Shown one piece after another: positions 32,215-41,659 of a stretch of DNA of 64,000 nt; the stretch's first letter is position 1; every line of letters begins with the position of its first letter. The notes under the pieces were generated by a model. It saw nothing but the letters and a program-made list of their open reading frames with translations, searched no databases and was not told the DNA's origin. The DNA is from Bact-08 sp964533215 (lineage in GTDB: Bacteria; Bacteroidota; Bacteroidia; Bacteroidales; UBA932): contig CAZHLJ010000001.1 in assembly GCA_964533215.1 (NCBI GenBank), forward strand, positions 1,302,001-1,366,000. The letters run 5' to 3'. The position numbers and the translations under genes are program-made.

Positions 32215-34932
32215 TTACTTAGCATCCTTGATTGCAGCCTGTGCAGCAGCCAGACGAGCAATCGGAACGCGGAATGGAGAGCATGAGACATAGTTCATGC
32301 CAACTTTGTGGCAGAATTCTACCGAAGCAGGGTCTCCACCATGTTCACCGCAAATACCAACCTTAAGTTTGGCATTTGTGCTGCGTCCACCTTTAACACC
32401 AATCTCCACAAGTCTGCCAACAGCTGACTGGTCTAGAGTCTGGAAAGGATCTGCTGGAAGGATTTTCTTTGAAAGATAATCACCCATGAAAGCTCCTACA
32501 TCGTCACGAGAGAATCCGAATGTCATCTGGGTAAGGTCATTTGTTCCGAAAGAGAAGAACTGTGCAGTCTGTGCCATTTCGTCAGCAAGAAGGGCAGCTC
32601 TAGGGATTTCGATCATAGTACCGTAAAGGTATGAGATCTTCACGCCAAATTTATTCTCTGTCTCTGCATGAATCTTATCGCAGATTACTTTCTGGTTGTC
32701 AAGCTCTTTTACAGAAACTGTAACAGGGATCATAAGTTCCGGCTGTGGTTTGAAACCCTCCTTGATTAATTCTGCAGTTGCTTCGAAGATTGCTTTGAAT
32801 TGTGTCTCACTTACTTCTGGGTATGTGATTCCAAGACGTACTCCACGGTGACCCATCATAGGATTTACCTCGTGTAGTGTCTCTCCGCGTTTCTTTACAT
32901 CTTCAACAGATACATTAAGTTCTTTTGCGAGTTCCATCTGTTTATCTGTTGCCTGAGGAACAAACTCATGCAAAGGTGGGTCAAGGAGACGGAATGTGAC
33001 AGGCTTGCCGTCCATTACCTTCATTGTGCCTTTTACGGCAGCTTTGATATATGGTTCCAACTCGCTCAGAGCTTTTACTCTTTCTTCCAATGTGTTTGAA
33101 AGAATCATCTTGCGAAGTTTTGAAAGAGGCTGTTCTGAGTTAAGTCCGTAGAACATATGCTCAATTCTGAACAGACCGATTCCCTCAGCACCAAAGTTGA
33201 TGGCGTTCTGAGCATCCTCAGGAGTATCAGCATTTGTGCGTACACCCAGTACTCTGTATTTGTCTACGATTTTCATGTATTCAACAAAACGTGGATTTTC
33301 CGAAGCATCCATTGTTTCGATAGCTTGGTCGTAAACAAAGCCTTTGCTTCCGTTCAAACTGAATACATCGCCTTCGTTGTATGTTTTTCCGTTAATTGTG
33401 ACAGTCTTTGCCTTAAAGTTGATATGTACAGCATCGCAACCGACAATACAGCATTTACCCCATCCACGGGCAACGAGTGCAGCGTGAGAAGTCATACCTC
33501 CGCGGGCGGTAAGAAGACCGTCAGCAGCGCGCATACCCTCTACATCTTCCGGGTTGGTCTCCTCGCGTACGAGAATCACTTTCTGGTGTGCAGCAGCAGC
33601 TTCAACAGCAGCCTCAGCAGTAAATACGATTTTACCTACTGAACCACCTGGACCTGCAGGAAGACCTTTAGCTATTACAGTAGCTGCCTTTTCTGATTTA
33701 GGATCCAAAATTGGATGGAGAAGCTCGTCCAACTGAGCAGGTGCTAAACGAAGAACAGCTGTCTTTTCGTCAATGAGACCTTCGTGAAGCATATCCATTG
33801 CCATGTTGAGGGCGGCCATACCGGTTCTCTTGCCAATACGGCACTGTAACATCCAAAGCTTACCATCCTGAATTGTAAACTCGATGTCCTGCATGTCGCG
33901 GAAGTGTTTCTCCAGGTTCTTCTGGATACCGTCAAGCTCTTTATAAACTACAGGCATTGCTGTCTCAAGGGATGAAAGATGCTTGTTCTGGTCGTTTTTG
34001 GTTGACTCATTCAGAGGGTTAGGTGTGCGGATACCAGCAACAACGTCCTCTCCTTGTGCATTTATCAGCCACTCTCCGTAGAATTTGGCTTCTCCGGTGG
34101 CAGGGTTGCGGGAGAAAGCAACACCAGTTGCCGAGTTGTCACCCATGTTTCCGAATACCATTGCCTGAACAGTAACTGCTGTTCCCCATTCATCAGGAAT
34201 ACCTTCAATTCTTCTGTATGAGATAGCCCTCTTACCGTTCCATGATTTGAAAACGGCTCCGATACCGCCAAGCAGTTGCTCGTATGCGTTATCAGGGAAA
34301 GATGTGCCAAGAACCTCTTTTACCTTTTTCTTGAAATCTTCGCAAATTTTGATAAGGTCTTCTGCAGAAAGGTCTGTATCGTTTTTGTATCCTTTTGCAG
34401 TCTTGACATCGTGAAGCATTCTGTCAAGCTGAACGCGGATTCCTTTGCCCTCCTCAGGCTCTATTCCTTCTGCCTTCTCCATCACTACGTCTGAGTACAT
34501 CATGATAAGACGACGGTATGCATCATATACAAAACGAGGGTTCTGAGTCTTCTTTATAAGACCAGGGATTGTTTCTGAGCAGAGACCGATATTTAGGACG
34601 GTCTCCATCATGCCCGGCATAGAGCTTCTTGCACCGGAACGACAAGATACCAAAAGAGGATTCTCCTTGTCACCGAACTTCATGTTCATTACAGCCTCAG
34701 TCTTGGCTAATGCAGCATTGATTTCTGCCTTAAGTCCTTCTGGTAGCTGCATCTTGTTTTCGTAATACTCGTTACATGTATCGGTTGTGATTGTGAAACC
34801 GCCGGGAACAGGAATTCCTAAAGTACACATTTCTGCAAGGTTGGCACCTTTGCCACCCAATAAGTTTTTCATTGAGCCATTTCCATCGGCACTCTTGCCT
34901 CCGAACAGGTAAACTCGTTTAATGTCTGACAT
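32215..34932 (-). CDS. ppdK: Pyruvate phosphate dikinase
   Basis: Interconverts pyruvate + ATP + phosphate and PEP + AMP + PPi, in anaerobes often used glycolytically with PPi. Seen: the N-terminal ATP-grasp start GGKGANLAEMC, the central phospho-His domain with LTARGGMTSHAALVARG (the catalytic His follows TS), and the C-terminal PEP domain with MMGHRGVRL, FSFGTNDLTQMTFG and GICGEHGGDP. The 905 residues are full length. It has its own promoter element at 34984 and a strong terminator. It complements pyk. Confidence 0.97.
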   Translation of the reverse strand: MSDIKRVYLFGGKSADGNGSMKNLLGGKGANLAEMCTLGIPVPGGFTITTDTCNEYYENKMQLPEGLKAEINAALAKTEAVMNMKFGDKENPLLVSCRSGARSSMPGMMETVLNIGLCSETIPGLIKKTQNPRFVYDAYRRLIMMYSDVVMEKAEGIEPEEGKGIRVQLDRMLHDVKTAKGYKNDTDLSAEDLIKICEDFKKKVKEVLGTSFPDNAYEQLLGGIGAVFKSWNGKRAISYRRIEGIPDEWGTAVTVQAMVFGNMGDNSATGVAFSRNPATGEAKFYGEWLINAQGEDVVAGIRTPNPLNESTKNDQNKHLSSLETAMPVVYKELDGIQKNLEKHFRDMQDIEFTIQDGKLWMLQCRIGKRTGMAALNMAMDMLHEGLIDEKTAVLRLAPAQLDELLHPILDPKSEKAATVIAKGLPAGPGGSVGKIVFTAEAAVEAAAAHQKVILVREETNPEDVEGMRAADGLLTARGGMTSHAALVARGWGKCCIVGCDAVHINFKAKTVTINGKTYNEGDVFSLNGSKGFVYDQAIETMDASENPRFVEYMKIVDKYRVLGVRTNADTPEDAQNAINFGAEGIGLFRIEHMFYGLNSEQPLSKLRKMILSNTLEERVKALSELEPYIKAAVKGTMKVMDGKPVTFRLLDPPLHEFVPQATDKQMELAKELNVSVEDVKKRGETLHEVNPMMGHRGVRLGITYPEVSETQFKAIFEATAELIKEGFKPQPELMIPVTVSVKELDNQKVICDKIHAETENKFGVKISYLYGTMIEIPRAALLADEMAQTAQFFSFGTNDLTQMTFGFSRDDVGAFMGDYLSKKILPADPFQTLDQSAVGRLVEIGVKGGRSTNAKLKVGICGEHGGDPASVEFCHKVGMNYVSCSPFRVPIARLAAAQAAIKDAK

Positions 34933-34983
34933 AAATTATCTATTATATTTGGTTTGTTTTCAATTTTTTAAAAATTTGGAGAG

Positions 34984-34991
34984 CAAATGTA
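34984..34991 (-). promoter_or_regulatory. ppdK promoter -7 element TACATTTG
   Basis: TACATTTG on the minus strand, 51 bases before ATG 34932, between the phoH-like stop and ppdK. Confidence 0.5.
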
Positions 34992-34999
34992 AGAAAAAA

Positions 35000-36343
35000 T
35001 CACAGAAGTTTTCCTGCCAGTTCAGATAATTCTGAACGCTCTCCTTTTATTAAATTAATATGGGCAAAAATTTCCTGACCATACATTTTCTCACCAAGAT
35101 GGGTAAGTCCATTTGAATGAATGTCCAGATAAGGAGAGTCTATCTGGTGAACATCTCCTGTGAATACCAGCTTGGTACCCTCGCCCGCTCTTGTTATTAT
35201 AGTCTTTACTTCGTGAGGTGTGAGATTCTGGGCTTCATCTATAATGAAGAAGACATTTGAAAGGCTTCTTCCACGGATGTATGCAAGTGCAGAGATTAGA
35301 AGCTTCTCGTTCTTAAGCATCTCTTCAATTCTCACAGCCTCTTTGCTGGTTGGCTTGAAAGATTTCTTTATTACTGCAAGGTTGTCAAAAAGAGGAAGCA
35401 TGTATGGTCCCATTTTTTCCTTTGCATCGCCGGGAAGGAAACCCATCTCCTGGTTTTTTAGCGGGATTACAGGTCTTGCAAGAAGAATCTGATCGTATTC
35501 GCTTTCAAGTTCCATTGCAGCAGCAAGCGCAAGCAAAGTTTTGCCTGTACCTGCTGTACCTGTAAGGGACACCAGTTTTATATCAGGGTTTAGCAAAGCA
35601 TCTATAGCAAATGTCTGTTCGTCGTTACGGGGATCTATTCCATAAGCCCTGCGTCTTTTCACACCTATAAGGCTATTACTTGAACCATTATATCTTGCAA
35701 GCACCGGATTGTTACCGGTGGGACTCTTTATGGAATAAAGCTGATTGCTTGGCTGGTTGCTGAGCTTGAATTCAGAAGCAGGAACTCCATCATTCTGGTA
35801 AAAGAGCTTGTCTATTACATTCTGCGGAATGCCTGATAAATGAATAACCTCTTTCTTTATGTTCTCGATCCTCTCTTCTGCAATTTTATCGGTGAGATAG
35901 TCCTGCGCGTCTATGCGAAGAGCCTTGGCCTTTAATCTGAGGTTGACATCTTTTGTGACCAACGCTACGACCCTGTCAGGATTTTTTTCCTTTACCCAAT
36001 GTGTAGTGGCAAGGATTCTGTGATCCTGAGTGTCTTCGAAGAAAGATTCAGCCATCTGGTCGCTTAACGGATGTCCAAGCTCAATTTTCAAAAGTCCCTT
36101 TCCTTTTCCGATGCTCACACCTTTGTCAAAAAGCTGGTTGTCTGTGATCTTATCCATTTCACGGACAAATTCCCTGGCATTGTAATTAATGGAATCATCT
36201 CCTTTCTTGAATTTGTCCAACTCTTCCAGTACAGCGATAGGTATGACTATGTCGTTTTCCTGGAAATTATGAATCGCATTGAAATCATGAAGGATGACAT
36301 TTGTATCCAATACAAATATCTTCGGGAGCTTCTTTTTTGCCAT
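35000..36343 (-). CDS. PhoH-family ATPase with N-terminal PIN domain
   Basis: A 447-residue two-domain protein. The PIN nuclease-like domain has IFVLDTNVILHD (Asp13) and acidic residues through residue 150. The PhoH ATPase domain has Walker A GTAGTGKTLLALAAAM near 260, NVFFIIDEAQNLTPHE and GDVHQIDSPYLD. PIN-PhoH proteins act as RNA-directed nucleases or helicases in other bacteria. It starts 5 bp after the purL stop, so it shares the purL transcript. Confidence 0.9.
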   Translation of the reverse strand: MAKKKLPKIFVLDTNVILHDFNAIHNFQENDIVIPIAVLEELDKFKKGDDSINYNAREFVREMDKITDNQLFDKGVSIGKGKGLLKIELGHPLSDQMAESFFEDTQDHRILATTHWVKEKNPDRVVALVTKDVNLRLKAKALRIDAQDYLTDKIAEERIENIKKEVIHLSGIPQNVIDKLFYQNDGVPASEFKLSNQPSNQLYSIKSPTGNNPVLARYNGSSNSLIGVKRRRAYGIDPRNDEQTFAIDALLNPDIKLVSLTGTAGTGKTLLALAAAMELESEYDQILLARPVIPLKNQEMGFLPGDAKEKMGPYMLPLFDNLAVIKKSFKPTSKEAVRIEEMLKNEKLLISALAYIRGRSLSNVFFIIDEAQNLTPHEVKTIITRAGEGTKLVFTGDVHQIDSPYLDIHSNGLTHLGEKMYGQEIFAHINLIKGERSELSELAGKLL

Positions 36344-36348
36344 AATGA

Positions 36349-39300
36349 TTAGTTATTACATTCTACCCATTTTCTTGCATTTATGAACATCTCAATCCAA
36401 GGAGAGACCTCGTCATTTTTCCTTGCCTGAGGGTAGTGTGCCCAGTTGTGAGGATAAATGCATCTCTCAGGATGAGGCATCATTCCAAGGTGCCTTCCGT
36501 CAATGCTGCACACACCTGCGATTCCTTCCGGTGAGCCGTTCGGATTGGCCGGGTATTCATTGTAGTTGAACCTTAGTGCCACATTGTATTCGGATATCTT
36601 CTTAGGGAACCAGAACTTACCCTCTCCGTGAGCCACCCATATTCCCAATTTGGAACCGGTGAGCGATGAAAGCATTATGGCAGGAGATTTTTTAACCTCA
36701 ACCCCAACAAATGCACTCTCGTACTTGTGACTGTCGTTATGTTTCATCTTTGGAGAATTCTCGCGGTCATCAGGTGTTATGAAACCAAGCTCTGCCATCA
36801 ACTGACAGCCGTTGCATACACCCAGACTTAACGTATCCTTTCTGGCATAGAAATTCTCGATGGCTTTTTTAGCCTTTTCGTTGTACAGGAATGCTCCTGC
36901 CCATCCTTTGGCTGAACCTAATGTGTCTGCATTGGAGAAGCCACCCACAAAAACAATCATTCTCACCTCTTCAAGTGTCTCCCTTCCGCTGATAAGGTCT
37001 GTCATATGGACATCCTTTACGTCGAATCCTGCAAAATACAGAGCCCAGGCCATATCCCTGTCCCCATTTGAGCCTTTTTCCCTGATAATGGCAGCCACCG
37101 GCCTTTTGGACGAGTTGTCAGTAGGTAGTTTATAATCGGACACCTTTCCTGTGAAGGCAGAAGGGAATGAAAACTCTATCGGCTGGTTCTTGTAATTTGC
37201 GAAACGTTGGGCAGCAAGTTTCTCACCTACCTGTTTAATATCGAATAGATACGATGTCTTGAACCAAAGATCACGATAGTGGTCAATATCCAGTTTTAGA
37301 TTTAGCTTGTATGACTTAAGATGTAGCTTACGCTCTTTTTTGTATTTACCTATCTTATAAATATTTACATTGTTGCTGTATGCAATTTCCTCAACCTCGC
37401 TGCGCTTGCTGTCCGACACCTGTATAAGCACACCGGCTGCTTCTGAGAACAGAAGCCTGATTGGATCTTTTTCATTCAAGACCTCCAGATTGACCTCCAT
37501 GCCACCCTCCTTGTTAGGAAAGTTCATCTCAAGCAGAGCTGTTATAAGTCCACCTGCAGAGATGTCATGACCGGAAAGTATAAGGTCTTTTTCAACCATC
37601 ACCTGGATAGAGTTGAAACATTCGGCGAAGTAAGGAGCATAATCTATATCCGGCACCTCGTTTCCAAGCTGATTGGTAATCTGCGCAAATGCTGATCCTC
37701 CAAGGGCAAAGCTCTCTTCTGTAAGTGAAGTGAATGGTATATAATATATAACAGCCTCTGTATCTTTTATTACAGCCGGCTTGACAACTTTTCTGATGTC
37801 CTTGCTCTCTCCAACGGTAGAGACTATAAGTGTTCCTGGTGAAAGAACCTTGTCGCCGTCAGGATACTTCTGGGTCATGGACATAGAATCCTTGCCGGTA
37901 GGTATATTTATACCAAGTTCAATGGCAAAGTCGCTTGCAGCCTTAACTGCACTGTAAAGACGTGCATCTTCGCCTTCGTTCCGGCATGGCCACATCCAGT
38001 TTGCAGATAGGGAGATTCCCTTAAGGTTTCCTTCAAGAGGAGTCCAGACAACATTCGTAAGAGCTTCTGAAATAGCCATCCTGCTACCTGCTGCTGGGTC
38101 TATCATTGCAACCATTGGAGCGTGTCCGATGGATGTTGCTATGCCTCTCTTGTCGTTATGACCTATTGCTGTAACGCCAAGATTGTTCAAAGGAAGTTGA
38201 ATTTCTCCCACTGTCTGTTGAGTTGCAATGAGACCGCCTACGGAACGGTCAACCTTATTGGTAAGCCAGTCCTTGCAAGCGACAGACTCAAGCTGCATGA
38301 CTTGCTCCAGATAGTATTCTATATCTTCTACATCGTATTCCAACGGATCCCAGTCCAACTGAACATATCTGTCCTCCATTATGGTTTTAGGGGCAGAACC
38401 GAACATGTCTTCCATATCAAGGTCAATAGGTTTTTCTCCTGTCTGCTTATTTTCCAAGGTAAAATTGTGTCTTCCCGTCGCTTCTCCTATGACATACATA
38501 GGCGCTCTCTCTCTCTCAGCTATCTTCTTAAGCTCCTCAACATCTTCTGCTTTAACCACAAGTCCCATACGCTCCTGAGATTCATTTCCAATTATCTCTT
38601 TGGCAGAAAGGGTAGGGTCTCCTATAGGAAGCTTGCTGATGTCAATATCTCCTCCAATCTCCTCGACAAGTTCTGAAAGACAATTCAAATGTCCTCCGGC
38701 ACCATGATCGTGAACGGAAATTATAGAATTGCGGTCACTTTCGGCCAAGGCGCGGATTGCATTGTAAGCTCTCTTTTGCATCTCCGGATTGGATCTTTGT
38801 ATGGCATTCAGCTCTATCGAGTTGTCGAACTCTCCTGTGGCAACGGATGAGACAGCTCCTCCGCCCATTCCAATGCGGTAATTGTCTCCGCCAAGGAGTA
38901 CCACCTTGTCACCTTTCTGAGGTGCATCTTTTTTTGCATATACTTTTTTTGCGTATCCTATGCCGCCAGCCATCATTATCACTTTGTCGAACCCGAAGTT
39001 CCTCATCATCTCCGAATACTCGAATGTAAGCAGAGAGCCGCAAATGAGCGGTTGTCCGAATTTGTTTCCGAAATCGCTTGCTCCGTTTGATGCCTTTATT
39101 AATATCTCCTGAGGAGTCTGATACAACCATTCCCTTTCAGGAGTGCATTCCCAATCCCGGTCGTCTACATCGAACCTTGGGTAGGAAGTCATATATACAG
39201 CAGTTCCTGCTATAGGGAAAGAGCCTTTTCCTCCGGCAATCCTGTCCCTTATCTCTCCGCCGCTTCCTGTAGCAGCACCATTGAATGGTTCCACTGTAGT

Positions 39301-40056
39301 TGGAAAATTATGTGTCTCGGCCTTCAGGGAAATTACAGTGTCTTCTTTGCTTACCTTGAAAAAATCGGGTTTGTCTCCCGACTGTGGGTGGAAAAGAGAG
39401 ACGTGCGGACCATCTATGAAGGCGCAGTTATCTTTATATGCCGATATAATTCTGTTTGGATTTTCCTGAGATGTCTTTTTGATTAGCTTGAATAGGCTGG
39501 ATTCCATTTCTTTACCATCAATGATAAATGTGCCGTTGAATATTTTGTGACGGCAATGTTCAGAATTCACCTGAGAAAAACCGAAAACCTCACTATCCGT
39601 GAGTGGACGGTTCAGTTTTTTGCTCAATGAGTCAAGATATCCAATCTCCTCTTCACTTAGAGCCAGACCCTCTTCCTTATTATACTCTGCTATGTCTGTT
39701 ATCTGTTTGACTGGTTCAGGTTCCCTCTTGATGTCAAAGATCTGCTGGTCCAATCCGTTGTACATCCTCTGCAACATTTTGTCATGATCTGCATCCATTC
39801 CGGAAACTTCAAAGAACTCTTCTATGCGTTCAATACCAAGAATATTCATATTTTGAGTTATCTCGACAGATGTAGTGCTCCATGGAGTAATCATCTCTTT
39901 ACGAGGTCCTACAAAATAACCTGTAACTAAGTTGTCCGGGTGCAGAACGGCATTGCCAAAAAGCCACTTGAGTGCCTCAATGTTTTCTGTATTTAACTCG
40001 TTTTTAGTTTTAACGGCTATAATGCTGTCAAGTTCTGTTCGAAAGAATTGGATCAT
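36349..40056 (-). CDS. purL: Phosphoribosylformylglycinamidine synthase (single-chain)
   Basis: Step 4 of purine synthesis: FGAR + glutamine + ATP to FGAM. The 1235-residue large form joins the N-terminal domain, the two AIRS-like ATPase halves (SEHCRHKIFNG, LKAETHNFPTTVEPFNGAATG, DHGAGGHLNCLSELVEEIGG) and a C-terminal glutaminase with Cys in SLGVCNGCQLMAELG and His/Glu in MMPHPERCIYPHNW. Complete. No TAnnTTTG element was clear upstream. With guaA it supplies the purine pathway. Confidence 0.97.
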   Translation of the reverse strand: MIQFFRTELDSIIAVKTKNELNTENIEALKWLFGNAVLHPDNLVTGYFVGPRKEMITPWSTTSVEITQNMNILGIERIEEFFEVSGMDADHDKMLQRMYNGLDQQIFDIKREPEPVKQITDIAEYNKEEGLALSEEEIGYLDSLSKKLNRPLTDSEVFGFSQVNSEHCRHKIFNGTFIIDGKEMESSLFKLIKKTSQENPNRIISAYKDNCAFIDGPHVSLFHPQSGDKPDFFKVSKEDTVISLKAETHNFPTTVEPFNGAATGSGGEIRDRIAGGKGSFPIAGTAVYMTSYPRFDVDDRDWECTPEREWLYQTPQEILIKASNGASDFGNKFGQPLICGSLLTFEYSEMMRNFGFDKVIMMAGGIGYAKKVYAKKDAPQKGDKVVLLGGDNYRIGMGGGAVSSVATGEFDNSIELNAIQRSNPEMQKRAYNAIRALAESDRNSIISVHDHGAGGHLNCLSELVEEIGGDIDISKLPIGDPTLSAKEIIGNESQERMGLVVKAEDVEELKKIAERERAPMYVIGEATGRHNFTLENKQTGEKPIDLDMEDMFGSAPKTIMEDRYVQLDWDPLEYDVEDIEYYLEQVMQLESVACKDWLTNKVDRSVGGLIATQQTVGEIQLPLNNLGVTAIGHNDKRGIATSIGHAPMVAMIDPAAGSRMAISEALTNVVWTPLEGNLKGISLSANWMWPCRNEGEDARLYSAVKAASDFAIELGINIPTGKDSMSMTQKYPDGDKVLSPGTLIVSTVGESKDIRKVVKPAVIKDTEAVIYYIPFTSLTEESFALGGSAFAQITNQLGNEVPDIDYAPYFAECFNSIQVMVEKDLILSGHDISAGGLITALLEMNFPNKEGGMEVNLEVLNEKDPIRLLFSEAAGVLIQVSDSKRSEVEEIAYSNNVNIYKIGKYKKERKLHLKSYKLNLKLDIDHYRDLWFKTSYLFDIKQVGEKLAAQRFANYKNQPIEFSFPSAFTGKVSDYKLPTDNSSKRPVAAIIREKGSNGDRDMAWALYFAGFDVKDVHMTDLISGRETLEEVRMIVFVGGFSNADTLGSAKGWAGAFLYNEKAKKAIENFYARKDTLSLGVCNGCQLMAELGFITPDDRENSPKMKHNDSHKYESAFVGVEVKKSPAIMLSSLTGSKLGIWVAHGEGKFWFPKKISEYNVALRFNYNEYPANPNGSPEGIAGVCSIDGRHLGMMPHPERCIYPHNWAHYPQARKNDEVSPWIEMFINARKWVECNN

Positions 40057-40172
40057 AAGTGAAATATATATAATAATCGGTAAAATTACTGCTTTTTGAC
40101 CAAAGTCGAAAATAATTTATTAATGTAACAATTATATAACGATAATTTGTCAATTTTGTAAAAAATTGAGTT

Positions 40173-41474
40173 ATGCAGAATCAAACATTATATCAAGAAG
40201 AGATTGAATTTATCTTTAAACAGTTTCCCTCTTTTCAAATAGTGGGCAAAATGGCTTACAAACCGGGCATTGAGACAATGAAGGAGTTTGATGAAGCTTT
40301 GGGCTATCCTCATAAAAAATTTTATACTATCCATATTGCTGGTACAAACGGCAAAGGTTCAGTCTCTCATATGCTTGCAGCTGTTTTACAGAAGGCGGGC
40401 GTTAAGGTGGGGCTCTACACATCTCCGCATCTTACAGATTTCAGAGAGAGGATTAAAATCAATGGTGAGATGATTTCCAAGGATGACGTGCTTGACTTTA
40501 TCACTACATGGAAACCTTTTATGATGGAGAAAAAGCCATCTTTTTTTGAGATAACTACAGCCATGGCATTTGATTACTTTGCAAAACAGAATGTAGATGT
40601 TGCTGTTATAGAGACCGGGCTGGGAGGCAGGCTGGACTCAACGAATGTAATCACTCCTCTTTTGAGCATAATTACCAATATTGCTTTGGATCATTGTGAA
40701 CATCTTGGATTCTCTCTTGGTGAGATAGCAAGGGAAAAGGCGGGTATAATAAAGCCTAACGTTCCCGTTGTTGTTGGCGAGTATCTCAATGAGACCAGAT
40801 ATATCTTTGAACAGGTTGCAAAAGAGAATCAGTCTAAGATAGTTTTCGCTCAGGAGTCAAGGTTCAAGGAGGTTCTTGCATCTGACTATGATTTGGATCT
40901 CAAAGGTGATTATCAGACTCACAATATACGCACTGTGCTTACATCTTTGTCGTTGTTGTCTCAGAATGTCAAGTTCTCCAAATTGGTGGAGCAGGGGTGG
41001 AGCGATGAAAATATACGGACGGCGCTTAAGACTGCCGCAAAATTAACAGGGCTTAGAGGAAGATGGGAATCTCTTTCTGAAAATCCTCCGGTGATATGTG
41101 ATACCGGACACAATGCCAATGGATTGAGAATTGTCTTTTCGCAGTTGCGCAGACAGAAGGCAGAAAGACTTTTTATAATTCTTGGGTTTGTTGCAGACAA
41201 GGATCTGGAAAAAATACTGGGCCTTATGCCAAAGAATGCCTACTACTATTTTACCAATGCAAAGATAGACAGAGCTTTGGATGCCAATGTGCTGGCAAAA
41301 AGGGCAATCTCCCTGGGATTTGAAGGTGAGGTGAAGACCTCTGTTGAGATGTCAATAAGGGATTATAAGAAAATTTACAGGGAAGGAGACCTGCTTTTTA
41401 TAGGTGGTTCTACCTTCATTGTGGCGGAGGCAATAGATTTTTTTGAAAAAAACATGAATTTTTTTGCAAATTAA
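40173..41474 (+). CDS. folC: Folylpolyglutamate/dihydrofolate synthase
   Basis: Adds glutamate to folates and makes dihydrofolate from dihydropteroate. Mur-ligase fold with P-loop IAGTNGKGSVSHMLAAVL near residue 50, GLYTSPHLTDFRERI, the second signature IETGLGGRLDSTNVI and ITNIALDHCEHLG. Length 433 is normal. It is divergent from purL and followed by tRNA-Val, whose promoter overlaps its last codons. Confidence 0.95.
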   Translation: MQNQTLYQEEIEFIFKQFPSFQIVGKMAYKPGIETMKEFDEALGYPHKKFYTIHIAGTNGKGSVSHMLAAVLQKAGVKVGLYTSPHLTDFRERIKINGEMISKDDVLDFITTWKPFMMEKKPSFFEITTAMAFDYFAKQNVDVAVIETGLGGRLDSTNVITPLLSIITNIALDHCEHLGFSLGEIAREKAGIIKPNVPVVVGEYLNETRYIFEQVAKENQSKIVFAQESRFKEVLASDYDLDLKGDYQTHNIRTVLTSLSLLSQNVKFSKLVEQGWSDENIRTALKTAAKLTGLRGRWESLSENPPVICDTGHNANGLRIVFSQLRRQKAERLFIILGFVADKDLEKILGLMPKNAYYYFTNAKIDRALDANVLAKRAISLGFEGEVKTSVEMSIRDYKKIYREGDLLFIGGSTFIVAEAIDFFEKNMNFFAN

Positions 41475-41493
41475 AAAAATGAAGATATCTTTG
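41464..41493 (+). promoter_or_regulatory. tRNA-Val promoter
   Basis: TTG (41464-41466), a 19-base spacer and TATCTTTG (41486-41493) make a complete Bacteroidota promoter. Its -33 part lies inside the last codons of folC. The mature tRNA begins 30 bases downstream. Confidence 0.75.
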
Positions 41494-41523
41494 CACTCCC
41501 AATCACAAAGAAAGGGCTTCAAA

Positions 41524-41598
41524 GGGAGCATAGCTCAGTTGGTTTAGAGCATCTGCCTTACAAGCAGAGGGTCGGGGGTTCGACTCCCTCTACTCCCA
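41524..41598 (+). tRNA. tRNA-Val (anticodon TAC)
   Basis: A 75-nt cloverleaf: acceptor GGGAGCA/TACTCCC, D stem GCTC/GAGC, anticodon stem TCTGC/GCAGA with loop CTTACAA, variable GGGTC, T stem GGGGG/CCCTC with loop TTCGACT, discriminator A. CCA is not encoded. The sixth acceptor pair is a C-A mismatch; a T there would restore pairing. Its own promoter and terminator make it a single-gene unit. Confidence 0.95.
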
Positions 41599-41600
41599 CA

Positions 41601-41632
41601 AAAAGCGACTACGAAAGTAGCCGCTTTTTTTT
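41601..41632 (+). terminator. Intrinsic terminator of tRNA-Val
   Basis: Stem GCGACTAC/GTAGCCGC (one internal A-C mismatch) with a GAAA tetraloop, flanked by A4 and T8. A strong rho-independent terminator. Confidence 0.9.
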
Positions 41633-41659
41633 CATATTTAAAATCAGATCGATAAGGGC

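Noticed and set aside
33157..33642. 161-codon plus-strand frame
   Set aside because: Antisense shadow of ppdK.
35024..35041. Perfect inverted repeat GTTCAGA-TAAT-TCTGAAC at the 3' end of the phoH-like gene
   Set aside because: It lies in coding sequence with no T run; probably chance from the codons for SELSEL-type residues.
38122..38676. 184-codon plus-strand frame
   Set aside because: Antisense shadow of purL, which is complete and strongly supported.
40057..40172. Promoters for purL and folC
   Set aside because: Nearest sequences (CGACTTTG, ATAATTTG) miss the TA of TAnnTTTG, so no call was made.
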